Positions 12,958 through 26,400 of a stretch of DNA of 64,000 nt are shown here, piece by piece; position 1 is the stretch's first letter, and each line of letters starts with the position of its first letter. A program made the position numbers and the translations under genes. This DNA comes from Certhia americana. Taxonomy: Eukaryota > Chordata > Aves > Passeriformes > Certhiidae. The notes beneath the pieces are model-generated. The model saw nothing but the letters and a program-made list of their open reading frames with translations, was not told the DNA's origin and searched no databases. The stretch covers positions 67,965,426-68,029,425 of the forward strand of contig CM031878.1 in assembly GCA_018697195.1 (NCBI GenBank). The letters are read 5' to 3'.

Positions 12958-13491
12958 ACAGGCCATACGTCTATGACATATTTTGGGATTTTTTAAATTG
13001 TTGCTTGTGTCTTTGCATTGATTATTTAGGTCAGGATTTCTTTGCATTGGTGATTTATATCAGGGTTCTCAACCAGAAAGTTTATATCAAAAGAACAGGA
13101 GGATTCCTGGAATGTCATTTTAGGGTTGTGGAAATGGAATACCAGCACTAAAAAGGTGAAAATAATTGTGTCCTATATGGCCTAATTTCTTTCACTCTGA
13201 GAAAACAAAGTACAAAACATGCTTACACCTAAATACTGAACAAATTAAAAAATGCAATTAAACACTGAAATAAGAGTTGTCACTCAGATAGTTGCATCAT
13301 ATTTTGTCTTTTTTTGGAGGTATAAAATATGCTTTTGTTTGTGAAACACCCATGGCCATGGCTCAAAAAGGAAACTTTTTAATTAGATTTAATATGGGTG
13401 GATGTAATACACTGTAACGGCTTAGACAAGATTTACATAGGTAGTAGAGGTATTGACAGGTCATAGAGATGGAAAGGAATAAAAGAAGCTT

Positions 13492-13625
13492 TTACCTTAA
13501 ATAAAAGTAAAATTATTTAAAAAATAAAATTATTTAAAATAAAAAAAAAGGATTTTTAAATAATTATTTAAATAGTTGAAAATTTAAAAAAATAATTATG
13601 AAAAATTATTTAAATAGTTGGTTTC
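13492..13625. repeat. AT-rich low-complexity tract with a repeated motif
   Basis: Almost pure A and T. The word ATTATTTAAATAGTTG occurs twice (about 13561-13578 and 13604-13620), and AAAATTATTTAAA recurs at 13510-13540. It looks like a decayed local tandem duplication in an AT-rich tract. Confidence 0.8.
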
Positions 13626-14267
13626 TTATCCATTAATGTTTTGAAAATGTTTGATAGAATATAAAATTTTATATCACAAACCCTAGGTTTTGAACCAGTA
13701 TCAACTGATTTGGTTGTGTTACAACTCCTTTTGGTTTTGTTACATCAGAGTTGGTTCTTGATAGACGTTTGCCTAACAGCTGATAGGATATTTTTATCTT
13801 CACTTCACAATAATTTGAAGAATTCCATAATAATTCTACTCTTTGTTACAACTGTGTGCACAGTTTCATGCACTGCATCGACATTACACCAAAATCGAAG
13901 CTATCAAACTATTAAATACTAAGAAGATCTTTTTTGACCAAGACACAAAATATTTAGTATAAAATAAAAAAAGGAGCAGTTTAATTTGCTTTTAGAGTTC
14001 AGGTGAAGCATGAATCATTTAATTATATTTGAATTCTCAAAGGTGTCAAAACCCATTTTCTTTTAAGATCTCTCACATTGCTTTGTAGACTCATGAGATC
14101 TGAATGTTCAATTGTTTTACCTGACTTTTGCATTTTCCCTTTCTAAAATGCAGCTGTTTCTTCCCACTAGATGATCCTACAGAAAGCAGGTAAGTGTGCC
14201 CAGCTGGCACACTTTAATAAGAAAAATCAAAATGATTGCTACTAAGCTAGTAAATGAAGTGATGTTA

Positions 14268-14365
14268 AAAAAACCCAAACCAAAACAAATCAAAAACCAA
14301 ACCAACAAAAACCATAACAAACCCAAAAAGAAAAAAAACCAAACCAACAGACAAGGACAAAATCA
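14268..14365. repeat. A/C-rich low-complexity tract
   Basis: A run of AAACC/AAACA words with almost no T or G. The 104-codon frame across it (Lys/Pro/Gln/Asn-rich) is compositional and not a protein. Confidence 0.85.
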
Positions 14366-15749
14366 CCAAAATAACAATATTGAAGTTTTTCCAGCTTGGG
14401 ACTTCCTTCAAACTAAGAGCACTTATATGCATTTTAAAGACGCCTCATCTGAAAAAGAAACCCCATATCAGCTGGATTTAATAGTCAATAAGTGTCAACA
14501 GGAGAAATAGCCTTGTTGGACTACACAGTGAAGCATTACAAAGCTGAATGCAATGATACAGGAAAAAGAGTCGTTCTTAAGAGCAAGGAGTTTAAATTTG
14601 AGTGGGTTTAGTAATGGGCAAATCTTTCAAAGTTTACCTTTTGCATATTTTCTGTTACTAACGAAGTAGTCATCTTTATTGAAATTGTTGAATGACTTTT
14701 TTTCTCAGTCCTTTATCTACTTAACAATATCAATCCATACTAATAACCATTAAATCTTGCTCTTTTCTCCATGTTGCTTTCAGGAGCAGCTCAGCAGAAG
14801 CATGCATTTTTATAAATGTTCTTCTCTCTCTCATTTATAGAAAAGAAAAGGGGAAATAAAAAAACTCTGCAATTATTTTGTACCAACTGTAGAAATGCCA
14901 AAAATCTTTGTAGTCTAAATTACTTTCTTCTGTGTGTGAAAACAGTTAATAGCGACTCCCTGTAGCTAACAGCAGACTAAGCACTGGAGCAGAATATTAA
15001 ACAGTCATACCTCTTTGTGGAATGTGAAGGGATTTTTTTAGTCCACAAAGCTATCAGTACTGTACCTGTCACCCACTGTCTCCCATACTCAATGTCTGAA
15101 ACTGGTACCATATGCAGAGATATCAAAATGCCCTTACAGTAAAAAAAAGGTGATTTATTTCTCTCTAAATGAAGAAAAGAACCAAAAATTTCTTACAAAA
15201 CTCCAAGCTGGGGAGCACAAAAAGCAAGTCCTGAATTGCCCTCTTTGCGTACGAGCTGCCCTTTCCCAGAGTTGCATTTTTTGTGCAGCAGGCACCCACC
15301 ACATGATGCTGATATCCATGTTCCTTCTGAGTACTCAGTGGCTGAGCAGGGAAATGTGTTGACTTCCTCTGCATCTTTATGTTTTCTACTTTGTTCAAAG
15401 GAAGCAAATCCTTGTCACAGTCCAGACAAGTGATAAACTAACCATAACATGATGGTTAAATTTTATTTTTCTCTTACTTATAACTTCTCTACTCTCTTTT
15501 GCAAGATAGGTGGAATGTTAAAGGTTCCAAGCAAGTCAAAGTCAGTTTTAAAGACCTCTAGTCACCATGCTGTTCAGTGAAGCAGAATCAGGCCTCATAA
15601 ATCTCTGGAATACCTTCAACTATTTGTGAATCAGGTCTCCCATTAGATCACCATCTGAGTAACAGATACAAGAGTGGCATCCAGCTGGCTCTAGAAAAAT
15701 GGTGAAAAGTGAATTATATTATATATAGTATTACATATTATGTATAATA

Positions 15750-15830
15750 TCTATCTATATATGTGTATGTGTGTGTTTGTGTGTGTCTGTGTATGTGTAT
15801 ATACGTATATATATATATATATATATATAT
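15750..15830. repeat. (TG)n/(TA)n compound microsatellite
   Basis: An interrupted TG repeat with TC and TA interruptions at 15760-15800, then an uninterrupted TA run of 25 bases at 15806-15830. Compound repeats of this kind mutate fast and can form non-B DNA. Confidence 0.93.
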
Positions 15831-18800
15831 CTCCCAAATGAAGGCTCTCTCAGTCAGGCTTCATAATCTATCCAGTTATGGTAGGGAACTACCAACTATG
15901 GCTCATGAAATGTCTTTGAAGTGCCTTATGAGTAGATTTAATCCAACACCAGGCAGAGTAATACTACACAGTATACTATAAAGTGTATACCACTGATGGA
16001 GATTTGACCTGTTTCACAACAGCCACAATCAGTGACTTGGGGTTCCCTGTGACTTTGCTTCATGAATGAATCTGATGGATAAACTTACAAGTCTAAATAA
16101 GAAAGGATTATTGTTATGGAAGATGAACTATAGGGTACCAGAACAACACCTGCATTTTTCTGAACAGAAGGATTTATTGCTGATAGTTTCCTTACTGTGA
16201 ACTCAGCAAGAAAAATGAAGGTAGATATAAAAACCTACAGTGTTATAATTTTCTGGTAAAGAGAACCAAACATGGTATATAACCTAGTAAAACAGAGAAC
16301 AAAGTCAGTAAATAATTTCATGGTTGTTACTGCATTTAGAGGTGAAGTTAATTGTTTTACTAAGAAAGTAAACAACATAATAATGAGCAATGTATTCCTC
16401 TAACAGCATCTCATGTGTTGCTCATGACATACTTGGAAGGAGATCCTGAAATTTAACAATGAAGGGTTTTTTCTAACAACTGACATGATAGATTTAACAG
16501 AATTTCCTTATCCTGTGATATAGTATGAGCACCTCAGAATTCTCTGTGTTTTTTTATCATATGGAGTGTGACTTCATTAAGATGTTGAAAATCCTTTAAC
16601 AATTTGGAATATTTTTCTTTCTTTCTCCTTGGTGAAATTTTTTACTGGGTTTTTTATATTATTGGATTTCCCTCTTCTATGTATCAGTAGATATGAATCT
16701 TTCTCAAAGAATCTCAAGATTGAAAAGGCACTTAGGAAATAAGAAAAAAATGTCTTTTATCTTTTTAATAAATTATAATCAGTGGATAAGAGGTTTTGTC
16801 TTTTGTAGTCTGGAGATTATCAACAGGGACAAATAGACTTGCAGAGTATTGAAAGAGACAGCTATGTCAACTGAAAAATATCAGAAGAGAAGGCAGCAAC
16901 ACTACTAATGAAGAAGTCCAAGCAATCCGGTTGCACTGACATCTGGTGCTGTCATTATCCACAAAATTTCATTGTTAATTGACCCCTGCCTTTGTTTTGA
17001 ACCACCAAAATGCTGTCCATCATAGATAATCTCTTCAAAACACTAAAGCAACATCATCACTGGCTTTAACACCACTTAACACTTGGCTTTAGCACCAGTG
17101 AGTAGTGCTTGTCCCTCTTTCATCTACTGGTACAGACTTAGAGCTGCCAGCATCTTGACTTTCACCTAAGCTTGGTATTAGCCCCAAGCTTGTACAAGCT
17201 TGCTCCTGCATTTTTTATACAAGACTTAGGGATGTATGGGTGAGAAGTGCAGTTCAAGTGCTAAAGTACTTTATTGCGAACATTGCAAAGTTTACTTTGT
17301 GGGGTAGTTCAGTGTGAATGCCCTAATCACAGATAATGGGAGTTGAGTAGGAAATGACATGGATTCCTGTGGAGTGATGTACTGTGGTCAAGAAAATATT
17401 TCTTTTTCCCCTCCTAAAAACTGAATATCTTTGTGCTACTGTTTATCATCCTTTAACAAATACTTTCAAAGGAAAAATAGTTGTTCACATTGGATTGGTG
17501 TGAGAGTGTGCATCTAGAAAAGGCCTTGTATGAAATTGTGATAACAGAGGAAAGTAGAAGCAAATAACCCAAGGGTTACATAGTCCCTTCTTAGAGAGCC
17601 TGAGCTTTCTAACTCTAAATTAACATAACATTAATATGAGTTATACTGTGCAGAGACTAGCATCCCAACTACAGAATACTGCTATGGAAACAATTCATGA
17701 CTATGCAATGTTCTTCTGTACTGAATTGGGGCTGAATTCCAGATGGAAAAAAGTAAAGAAGTTTTAAACATGTCTTTGTATTTAACAAAGTTGCAGTTCT
17801 GGGATTGTCTGGAGAAAGATACAATAGAAAGGGAATAGAAGTTTATCATGGAAGTAGTTATATGCACATAGAAATAGACTGCTGCAGAATCTTTTAATGA
17901 AAATTAGAACTGTGCTGAATTTGTTTATATTATTATTTCTCCACCTTCTCTCTGGTTGTTTTTGTATACAGTATGAAGTTTTTGTATATAGTCTGATATA
18001 GAGCTATTTTGCTTCAGATAATACCTGAACAATGACTTAAAGAGCAACAAGTGGAAGTGAGACATCGTAGATATTAGGATAATTAGTGCTGCTGCTCTAT
18101 GTCAGCATATCCTAAAACATGATAATCTGTTGATGAGAAGGTCTTAGAGGTAATTTTTTTTAAGAATATGAACTCTCACAGAAAACAGGTGTGTTACAGT
18201 AGGTCCATTTTGGGTTTGAAAAGGCTAAATGAAGAAATAAAGATATGTAAGTTCTCAGACAAAAGTGCTTCTAAGGAAAGCCAGAGGGCAGATTAGATAT
18301 GCCAAGAATACAACCAAATAAAAGAGAAGAACACATGCTGATGTTAAAGAAGTAAATGTTTCCTTAGGGCTATGTAGGTAGAGATTCTTTTGTGCCAAAT
18401 GGAAAGAAATCTCTGTACTTCCTTTGTTTCTGTGCTCACTTCCCTGCAATTTGACATATTGAATTTAATGTTGTTAGACCTCGTACTCTTGCCTAAGTGG
18501 TCTAATTGTGAATTAATGGGCATGCTTGTAAGTACTTTGCAGAGGAGTATGCATTGAAATTCACAAATGTGCATTCTCATTATTTTCAGTATTTTATGTT
18601 TGTAGGAAAGTGGATCTTACACCCCCCACCTAAACCAGCCTGTATATTCTAATATTCTATTCTGTATTCAGTACTTCTTAAGAGTGACGCCAGAGAAGCA
18701 CTAGTTCTCAAAAGCCATCAAGGCAATATTTCTAACTTTAGAAGTGGATGTTAGTGAAACTGGGAACTTTTATGTAGAGAAAGACTGTAGAGCCAGAACA

Positions 18801-21222
18801 ACAAACTTGGGCTTATTTGTCCACTTGACAGCTGCTGCCAATTCATGAGCAGCATAGTGTGCCTACTGCAGTCAGGGAGAGCAGTGGTGTCACCAGCTCC
18901 CAAAGCCAGATCCCCCCTGGCCTTGTCATTCAGGTAGTCCATCACTTTCTGCAGTGAAGCAGAGAACCTGCTTGAAATTCTGAGTATGGAAATATCAGCC
19001 CAAAACTTGCTCTATTTCTTAATTTTTTTTCTTCCTTGAAAGAGCGTTTATGGGCAGGAGACGAGCACAGGCTATACTACAGCTACAGCTATTAGCTCAC
19101 TTTTCCCAGATATTAGTAATCCTGGTGTATTGTGAAAGGGAGCTCAGAAGTTCGTCATATCTGAGGCATGTCATAAACATATTTAACAGTCCTAGCTGAA
19201 TAACAAGGTAAATTGAAATGCTTGTCAATCTTTGTTAATAGATTTGTTTTAGTAGAAGATGAACCATCAGCCCTTTTGATTTTCCATAGTTCTGATTTCA
19301 ATACTTGAGCTATGACTGAAAAGTGACAGGACCTGCCAAACAGGTGTTTGTATGGACACATTCCAGATATTTCATGCTTAATTTCATGCTCTTTACTGTG
19401 TTTCCTCTTGTTTAAAGTTTAGTGGCAGGGTGAAGAGGGAGGAGGCATAACTGGCTAAGGAGACAAGGATAAACCACATCTTAGGCCAGTAAAAATCTTT
19501 ATTAAGGGAAATTGTTACATAATTGCTGTAGCTACAGCTTTTATTCCAGCAATATGGATTAATTCCATACCAGTAAACGTAAGGCTGTTATTCCAGCTTT
19601 ACCTGCCCTTCAGGTTGTATTCTTTCTCCCAAGATTCATACACATCTTCATATTTCCATACTAGAGATTCATATGTTTCATTTCAGCTCCTTTTTTTCCC
19701 CTAAAAAGCTTTTTTTTTTTTTCTTTTCCACAAATGTGATGTCCAATTTTCATTTGAAATAGGTTGCTCTTTTCTCTAAACTTTTTTTTGACCATGGACA
19801 ATTTCTGCTGTATTGTGCTGCCAGTTTCAATATTTCTTATATCATGGTTCATTCTTGTTAAACATGGTCCACAAAGCTGTGGCTGGGTTTTCTGTCTGGG
19901 TTTCTGTCATCAGTTTACCATCACTTCAGGCTGCAAAGGGCACGTACTTTGGTTACAGAACTGCTTACTCTTTGCCTTGTGACTTCTCTAAGCATGGTTT
20001 CTAGACATCATTTCACTACAGAAGCACATATTTACTTGTTATGCACCCCATTCTCTTGTATTATAAAGAGGACATTTTGTACACAGATGATTTGTGCTTC
20101 ATTGTATCTTTTCATTTTCATTTTCAGTGCTTCATTGTATCTTTTCTCTTGCATTTTCACAGAATTTTCTGTTATAGACAACTGATGAGCTGAAACATAC
20201 TTTATAATTTTTAGCTGTGGTGTCTTACACTTGGCACGAGGAATAAAAGAATTAATATTTATGATACTAAAAAAACCAATTCTGAACAGTGCATTCAGAA
20301 ACTTAATTTGCCTCAGTACATTTACTGGGGAATGGTCTGGGGCTAAAGAATTATGATGTGAAAATTTAATTTGGAGACATTGATGAGAGTGTGTTTAATC
20401 TCTGTCTAACTGCAAAGCTTTCTTATATAAAGATTGTTTTGATTTTATCAGGCATATCATGACAACAGCTCAGGTCAGCAGAGGTAGCAACTGGATGTCT
20501 ACAGACAGAGAGTGTGATTGAATTCCTTCCCCAAGGAGCAGTGGAAGTACAGTCTGCAGGCAAATCATCTTGATTGGTGTAGGCATTCTTCCAAGCACAA
20601 GAGAAATTTTGACATGCTAGAGGCTAGAGGCAAAGTAGGGAGATGATTAGAAGGTAAATAGCCTTTGGATGAGATCAGGCAATTTTTTTTGTATCAGTCT
20701 TGAAATCAAATGTTCCTCTGGACATATAAAACTAATTTCATCCTGAAATTGCACTGAACCCAAGGAAGTAGCTGAAAAGTGTCATGCAAACTCTTTCTTT
20801 TACTTTGGTGGTCCTATTCTCCCTCTTTTAAAAGATATTTCATCTACAGATGAAATAGCATAGTATAAGTTCAATAAGCTGTCCAAGTGTAGAGTTTTCT
20901 TCCTTACATATAGGAGAGGCTTAAGGCAAAAAATCCATGGTTCAGATCCACACTAATTTCTTTCATTAGAAGGCAGGTTTACCAAAACTGTAGGGCTACC
21001 CAAAACAAATCCCTACAGAGTAATTAGAGGTGTGCAGAAGCACTTGACCTGAAAGCATCAGAGTTTTTCAGAGCTGCCCCTGGAAGAAAGGCAGAGGAGC
21101 CACCGGTGGGTGTGTGAGAGATTTAAACTGCTGCCATTCTTGTGGCGGATGGGATACCCAGTCTGGTCTGGAAACTGGGTAGCTCAGCTGGCTTTCTGAT
21201 GGAGGAGCGTGTTTGGCCCAGT
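15831..21222. other. Non-coding single-copy stretch
   Basis: No recognisable gene or transposon. It has a T-rich run near 19711-19725 and a 20-bp exact direct repeat at 20.1 kb. Composition rises in GC after about 21.0 kb. All frames are short and lack family features. Confidence 0.55.
20094..20146. repeat. 20-bp exact direct repeat
   Basis: Positions 20094-20113 and 20127-20146 are identical and sit 33 bp apart, start to start, separated by a T-rich spacer. It is probably a replication-slippage duplication. Confidence 0.85.
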
Positions 21223-21249
21223 CACAGTGTATCCAGCAGATACACTGTG
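21223..21249. repeat. 11-bp perfect inverted repeat (hairpin)
   Basis: Arms 21223-21233 and 21239-21249 are perfect reverse complements around a 5-base loop. The right end of this hairpin coincides with the left edge of the 88-bp direct duplication listed next. That suggests the stem was a breakpoint, but this is inference. Confidence 0.85.
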
Positions 21250-21336
21250 TTTTATTTTTGAACCATATACACCACAGCAGAGGTTTTGCTGGTGTGAGCT
21301 GGATTTATGAAGCAACAGTTGCAGCTTGTAGTTGAT
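21249..21336 (+). repeat. 88-bp direct duplication, copy 1
   Basis: Matches 22411-22498 at 86 of 88 positions in the same orientation, offset 1162 bp. The two differences (G/A and T/C, near 21317-21319) are transitions. Neither flank is similar outside the block, so this is a sharp-edged duplication and not part of a longer repeat visible here. No transposon family was recognised. Confidence 0.95.
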
Positions 21337-23324
21337 CCAAGCAGATCCATCCAGCAGATGTTATAGCTACACAGCCTCTGCACAAGAGCTGGCTTCAACC
21401 TGGCCAGCCTGAATACAGGTGAAATAGAAGGTTCTTCACTTACACCTGACTACTAGTGGACCTGTTCTTAAACAGCTGCATTTAGCAAGTGGAAGACAGA
21501 GCACTCTGAAAGGGGTGAAGTAATGGAAGTGTTGAACAGGAGCAGTTACCATAGATTTTTAGGTCTTTCATTTCCATATTCTTTTGACAGAGATAACTTT
21601 TAATGTTTTTCTAAAACAATTTGCATATAAACTTTAAATGGCTAGGCTGTTACTGTCTGGTGCCTTCCATGAGACAAACAGTTTGGCTCTTTATTAAGTT
21701 ACTTGGCGAAAGTATTTTTCCTGGAAATTAACTATCTCCTATCAGGACCAAGAATCAAATTTGAGGAGATAAATTTTTTAGAGTCTTGGATGTTTGTGCG
21801 ATCCCCAGACAGGTTCTAAATGATCACTCATTTAGTCAGTGTGCTGACTCAGACTTGGTATTAGTTGTAAAAAGAAGTTTTATTCAATAAAATTTGTACT
21901 ATCACAAAGTACTTGAAAAGCAATCAGGTTTGATCATTGATCATTTGGTAAAAGCTGTTTATTCATTCACTTTCTTTCCACTTCTCTCTGTAGATAAATA
22001 CTTTGATATATAGATAACATATTTCTACTGTTTCACTATATCACTTCCTAGTGATATAGACTTATATCTTAATCTTAGACTTGATTTCCATGTGTCATAG
22101 AACAATCCAGCAATTACTCATCATTATTTATATGTTCAGTTGTTGCATTACTTGCTACCACTCACATATTGGAGTACAGTCAAGACTATGTTGTTAAGGG
22201 CAACCTACATTTTCATTTGGGACTTTCAGAATCTGAAGATTTCAGAAGAAATTTTCTTGATTGCCTGGATTTTTTATAGTATTTTTCTCATATTCAGACT
22301 TACACATCTGTCATCACAGTTTTACTTTGAAGAAATTAAAAATTATACAATTGTAGACACTATTAGAGTAGACCCCCACATTCAAATCTAAGTGGATATC
22401 TTTCTGAGTGGTTTTATTTTTGAACCATATACACCACAGCAGAGGTTTTGCTGGTGTGAGCTGGATTTATGAAGCAACAATCGCAGCTTGTAGTTGATAG
22501 TAAAAACTATAGTACTCTCTGCTTCCAGTGGAACGGTGAGAGTCCAAAAACTCAGAAAGCCTGTGGATTCATTCCCAATTTTTGCTCCTTTGATGACATT
22601 TATTCCTTTTCTCTGTTTTGCTTTTTTCTAGCAGACAGGAAATCCTTGCTTAGTGAGTGGAAGTGCTCCCTGAACTTTTTTCCTCCTTCTTTTGTCTCCA
22701 GCTGAGAGGCAGCATTGCTGACGCGTGGATTTTCTACTCACCAACTACCGTGGAACAGGAAATAACCATACAGATGTTTGTTTGATGAAACAGCAGGGAA
22801 GATTTCTGAAAGAGTAGATTAACATATAAGTATCAAGCAAAGATATTATTTCATTTTACAAGCAATGTTCTTCTTAATGCTTCTGCCTCATTTCTGTCTT
22901 AAGGTTGTCTATACAGAAATCCTGGAAAATATGTATTTCTGATTCTGAGGCTATACGTAATAAAACTGTGATGGACTTGATGGCCATCACAGCTATCAAT
23001 TACTTGCTGGTCATCACACAATGCCAAACATGTGACATATAAACCAAGGGAATGCTGAAATCTTGCTGTACAATGTATTTTCATAGAAGACTGTGAGCTG
23101 TACTTAGGGTGAAGACTTTTTTTTACTATGTTGTGTTGGTTAGATTCAAAGTAATGCTGATTCAGACCAGTTGTCTTTGCTTCCTGGGCTCATCAGGTCT
23201 CTAGAGGACTAACACTGAAGAGAAAGAAATGCTTTGAAAGTATCTCTTGACAAATTGTCCCTCTTTATTCTGAGGCACATTCTTCAGTTTTAGAGAAATT
23301 TAATTTGAAATTAAATTTGAAATT
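21337..23324. other. Non-coding single-copy stretch
   Basis: Contains the second copy of the 88-bp duplication (22.41 kb), a 10-bp inverted repeat with a 4-base loop at 22036-22059, and a 23-base AT palindrome at 23296-23318. No coding evidence. Confidence 0.55.
22411..22498 (+). repeat. 88-bp direct duplication, copy 2
   Basis: Near-identical to 21249-21336 with two transitions. This copy lies in single-copy sequence without the hairpin that flanks copy 1, so copy 1 is the more likely source. High identity against otherwise diverged local repeats suggests a recent event or an assembly duplication. Confidence 0.95.
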
Positions 23325-23464
23325 CCTGCCTAGGAAGTGGTATTTAAAAGACTGGTGCTGAGGGACATGACTTAGTGATGGACTTGGCATTGTCAGGTGT
23401 ATAGTGGGAATCAGTGATGTTGTGTCCCTTCCAACATAAATGATTCTGTAATTTTGTGATTCTA
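23325..23464 (+). mobile_element. CR1 LINE, terminal 3' UTR fragment
   Basis: Fourth CR1 copy, only about 140 bp. Landmarks are 'ggtatttaaaagac' near 23339, 'agggacatgacttagtgatg' at 23361-23380, 'cccttccaac' at 23427-23436, and the terminus with ATTCTGTA/ATTTTGTG/ATTCTA units at 23443-23464. It belongs to the same general 3' UTR type as the copy at 190-1329. It is severely 5'-truncated, as is usual for CR1. Confidence 0.9.
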
Positions 23465-26400
23465 GGTTTTCATTTGGCTACCTCCATTTCCTTTGTAAAC
23501 TGGTCAAACATCATAACTAAGGTCAATCCAAAACTCTGAATATGTATGTATTCCTTTCCTAATAATCAATTACTAAGATGAGTTTCCTGTCATCTGAATA
23601 AACTGTCAAGTGTTATACCAAGCCACATAGGAATTATTTTCAAGCACTAAGAACCCCATGGTATCCTCGTTTTAAGTATTAAGAGAAGCCATGTCACTGG
23701 CAACTGAAACTTCCATTGTTTTTTAGCTCAACCATGAAGTTGGGTTTTGTTGAAATTTCTTTTAAAAATACTGGTCTTTTCAATCTACCAAACAGCAATG
23801 AGAAAACTGATTTAACATGGGACTTGAACATCTGCCTAACAGTAAGCATTCAGTAAGTCCACTGATTACAATTAAAGGGTTCATGTGTTTAAAGTTAAAC
23901 ATATTTAAAGTGCTCTTCTGAGTGGAACAGGTTTTAAACTGATGTCACTCAACTATCAAGTTGATACAATAGTTGAACAATAGGCCTAGAGATCCTTATA
24001 ATCAATCTTATTAAAACAAATTACTTAAGCTATGATTGCCTAGGCTATGTAATTTCCCAGACTGTGTTTGTAGTCTTCTTCCCTTCAGTACAATAAAATC
24101 AGCATTAGATTTCCCCAGATTTCTCATGACAGCCTTGTAGTATTTTTTTGCTTTTTTATATCCAGTTTCTGACTCTACATTGTTCAGGTTCTGCCTACAT
24201 TTCTTTCTATAAAAAGCCATAAGGAATTTAATTAACTTATTTAAATGTGCTTGTTATTTAGATTCAGAAAGGCCTCCTGCTTGTTGCCAAAACCAGGGAA
24301 TCATTTAGACCATACACTCCAAGTTGTCATGCAGGGCATACCACAATTGCAGAAACAAGCAGGGACTTCAGTTAGAATAATTCATGTATGCCATATGCTA
24401 CCTTTACTTGGAACTGCAATTTTTGGCATGGGGTGCTCTGTTTTTGTTCTTTAATGTCAGCTTCCCTCTCCCCACACATGCCCAAATCCCAGGAGGGTTG
24501 AAAATATTCCTACCTGTGTGATATTTAAGGAGGAAAATATGGAAGAGATAGAACATACAACAGATTCACAAAAAGTTGTAATATTTCAAAAGTGTATATA
24601 CTTATTCCAGGTGTGTCATATCTATGTGTACCTCTTGAGCTGAATACGATTTTCAGCTCAATAGAAGTTTCAGTATTTCATAGTTTTTAATTTAGGATGC
24701 TACTCAGACTATACTAATCAATGTCTGTAGAAATGTTACTTATGAATGTCTGTTATTGTTTAGTACCTAAATGAACAATTGTCTAGTTTCATACCCCTGC
24801 TTATTACGGCAACTCTTCTCGTTTGCATTTAATGATCATAGAATAACCTTACAGAAATCTATATCTAGTTATAAAAATGTGCTACCCTTCTCAGCTACCT
24901 GCATAATTATTTTGCTGCCATTTTCTTCCTCCAGAGTGGGTTGGGCATGGCTAGGGACTGCAGAGATGAGGTCCGAAACATCTGTTTATTTTTACTGTCT
25001 CCACTTACTTAAAATGGGTTGGTATTTCCTCTCATAAAATGCTGCTTTCTGGACCTCTGAAGTTGTGAAATGTGTGTAAGTGGAGAGGCAGGCTGGGATT
25101 CCCCAGACCATGAGGATCACTTTAACAATGTGGTCTCCGAGGTGTTGTCTTCAGCTTGGAAGGCTGCAAATGATGCAAACCTGATGGATGTTCTGATGAA
25201 ATTTGATGACTACTTCTCAGTAAATGAAATCAGGTATCAACCTCGATCATCAAATGTGATTATTGTTGCCAAGTTCATTCACCTTTAAAGTACCTTCACC
25301 ATATAAACCTGAAATTTTGTTAATGTTTTTTCTTAAACCTTCCTCACTGCAAAGGGAGTCAGAAGGTAAATAATCTACAGAGGGAAACATTTTTTTTTTC
25401 CTTACTTCAAATAAAACACAAAAAGTTACAATTATGTGCAATTATGAAAACTAAGCTGTACATAACATACGTAAAGGTGATTAATTAAAGATCTGTATGT
25501 TGCCGTACCAAGAGAAGCTCACACAAACAATTAGATGTCAATCTGCCTTTCCACAAAGAGTGCCTGATACTCAATCCCCTATTTTCCCCTTTTCTCCCAC
25601 ATAGCCTTGGCTTAAGTTTAAAAGCATGCAGAGAGTGGACAGTTTTGTTTTGCAGTGGATGGTGACTTTCAGGTGATTTGCACACTAGTGCTGATTAATA
25701 TATTTAACAATTAACACCAACCAACAGAATTTTGCAAAGAAACAGTGATTGAAACCATGTTTTGGAAATTAAGAAAGCAGCTTCATCAGGAATTAGTCAT
25801 AGTCGGAGTTTGGAAGGAAAAAATTATGCATCAAAACGGTTCTAAAATTCAGGTGCTTTCAGTGTAAATTAAAACTCCTCCTATAAAGTAATGACAAGGC
25901 AAGTATCATAATGTAAAACATTAATTTGGTTGGAAATAAAACTGCTACTAAATTATTTTAAATCACCTGGAGAAAGTCAGTCTTGAAATAATCTGAAAGT
26001 CACTGGAAAACTCTTCTGCTCTCTCTAAACTCCCCTGAGTCTGATGTGTAGGAGACACAAATATTAAACTCTCCAGGCTTAGAACAAAGGTTTCTTTACA
26101 GAGTCTACACAGTCAGCTATAATTTGTGCAGTTTGATTCAAATTACAGTAATTTTCACAGTTCAGTTGATTTTATGCACAGACAAGGATCTTGATCAAAA
26201 TGGCATTTCTTTCCTGTCTTGACTTGCTGCTCCTTGCTTGCTATTGTCTCACAATGTCTATTACAGTTACATTTTTTAACTCTTCTTCATGATGTTTGTC
26301 TTATGTTTGTCTTCTGTCTTCTTTCTCTTTGATTTTAATATTTTTTTTTTGGAAGTCTGGGTTTCTTGTGGACATGAATTCCCTTGGAGTGCTTTAACTT

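Larger units (their letters stand above)
12958..15749. other. Non-coding, AT-rich stretch
   Basis: No gene or transposon recognised. It includes two low-complexity patches listed separately (13.5 and 14.3 kb). Frames across the A/C-rich patch give Lys/Pro/Asn-rich artefacts. Confidence 0.55.

Noticed and set aside
14196..14510. 104-codon Lys/Pro/Gln/Asn-rich frame
   Set aside because: Translation of an A/C-rich low-complexity tract.
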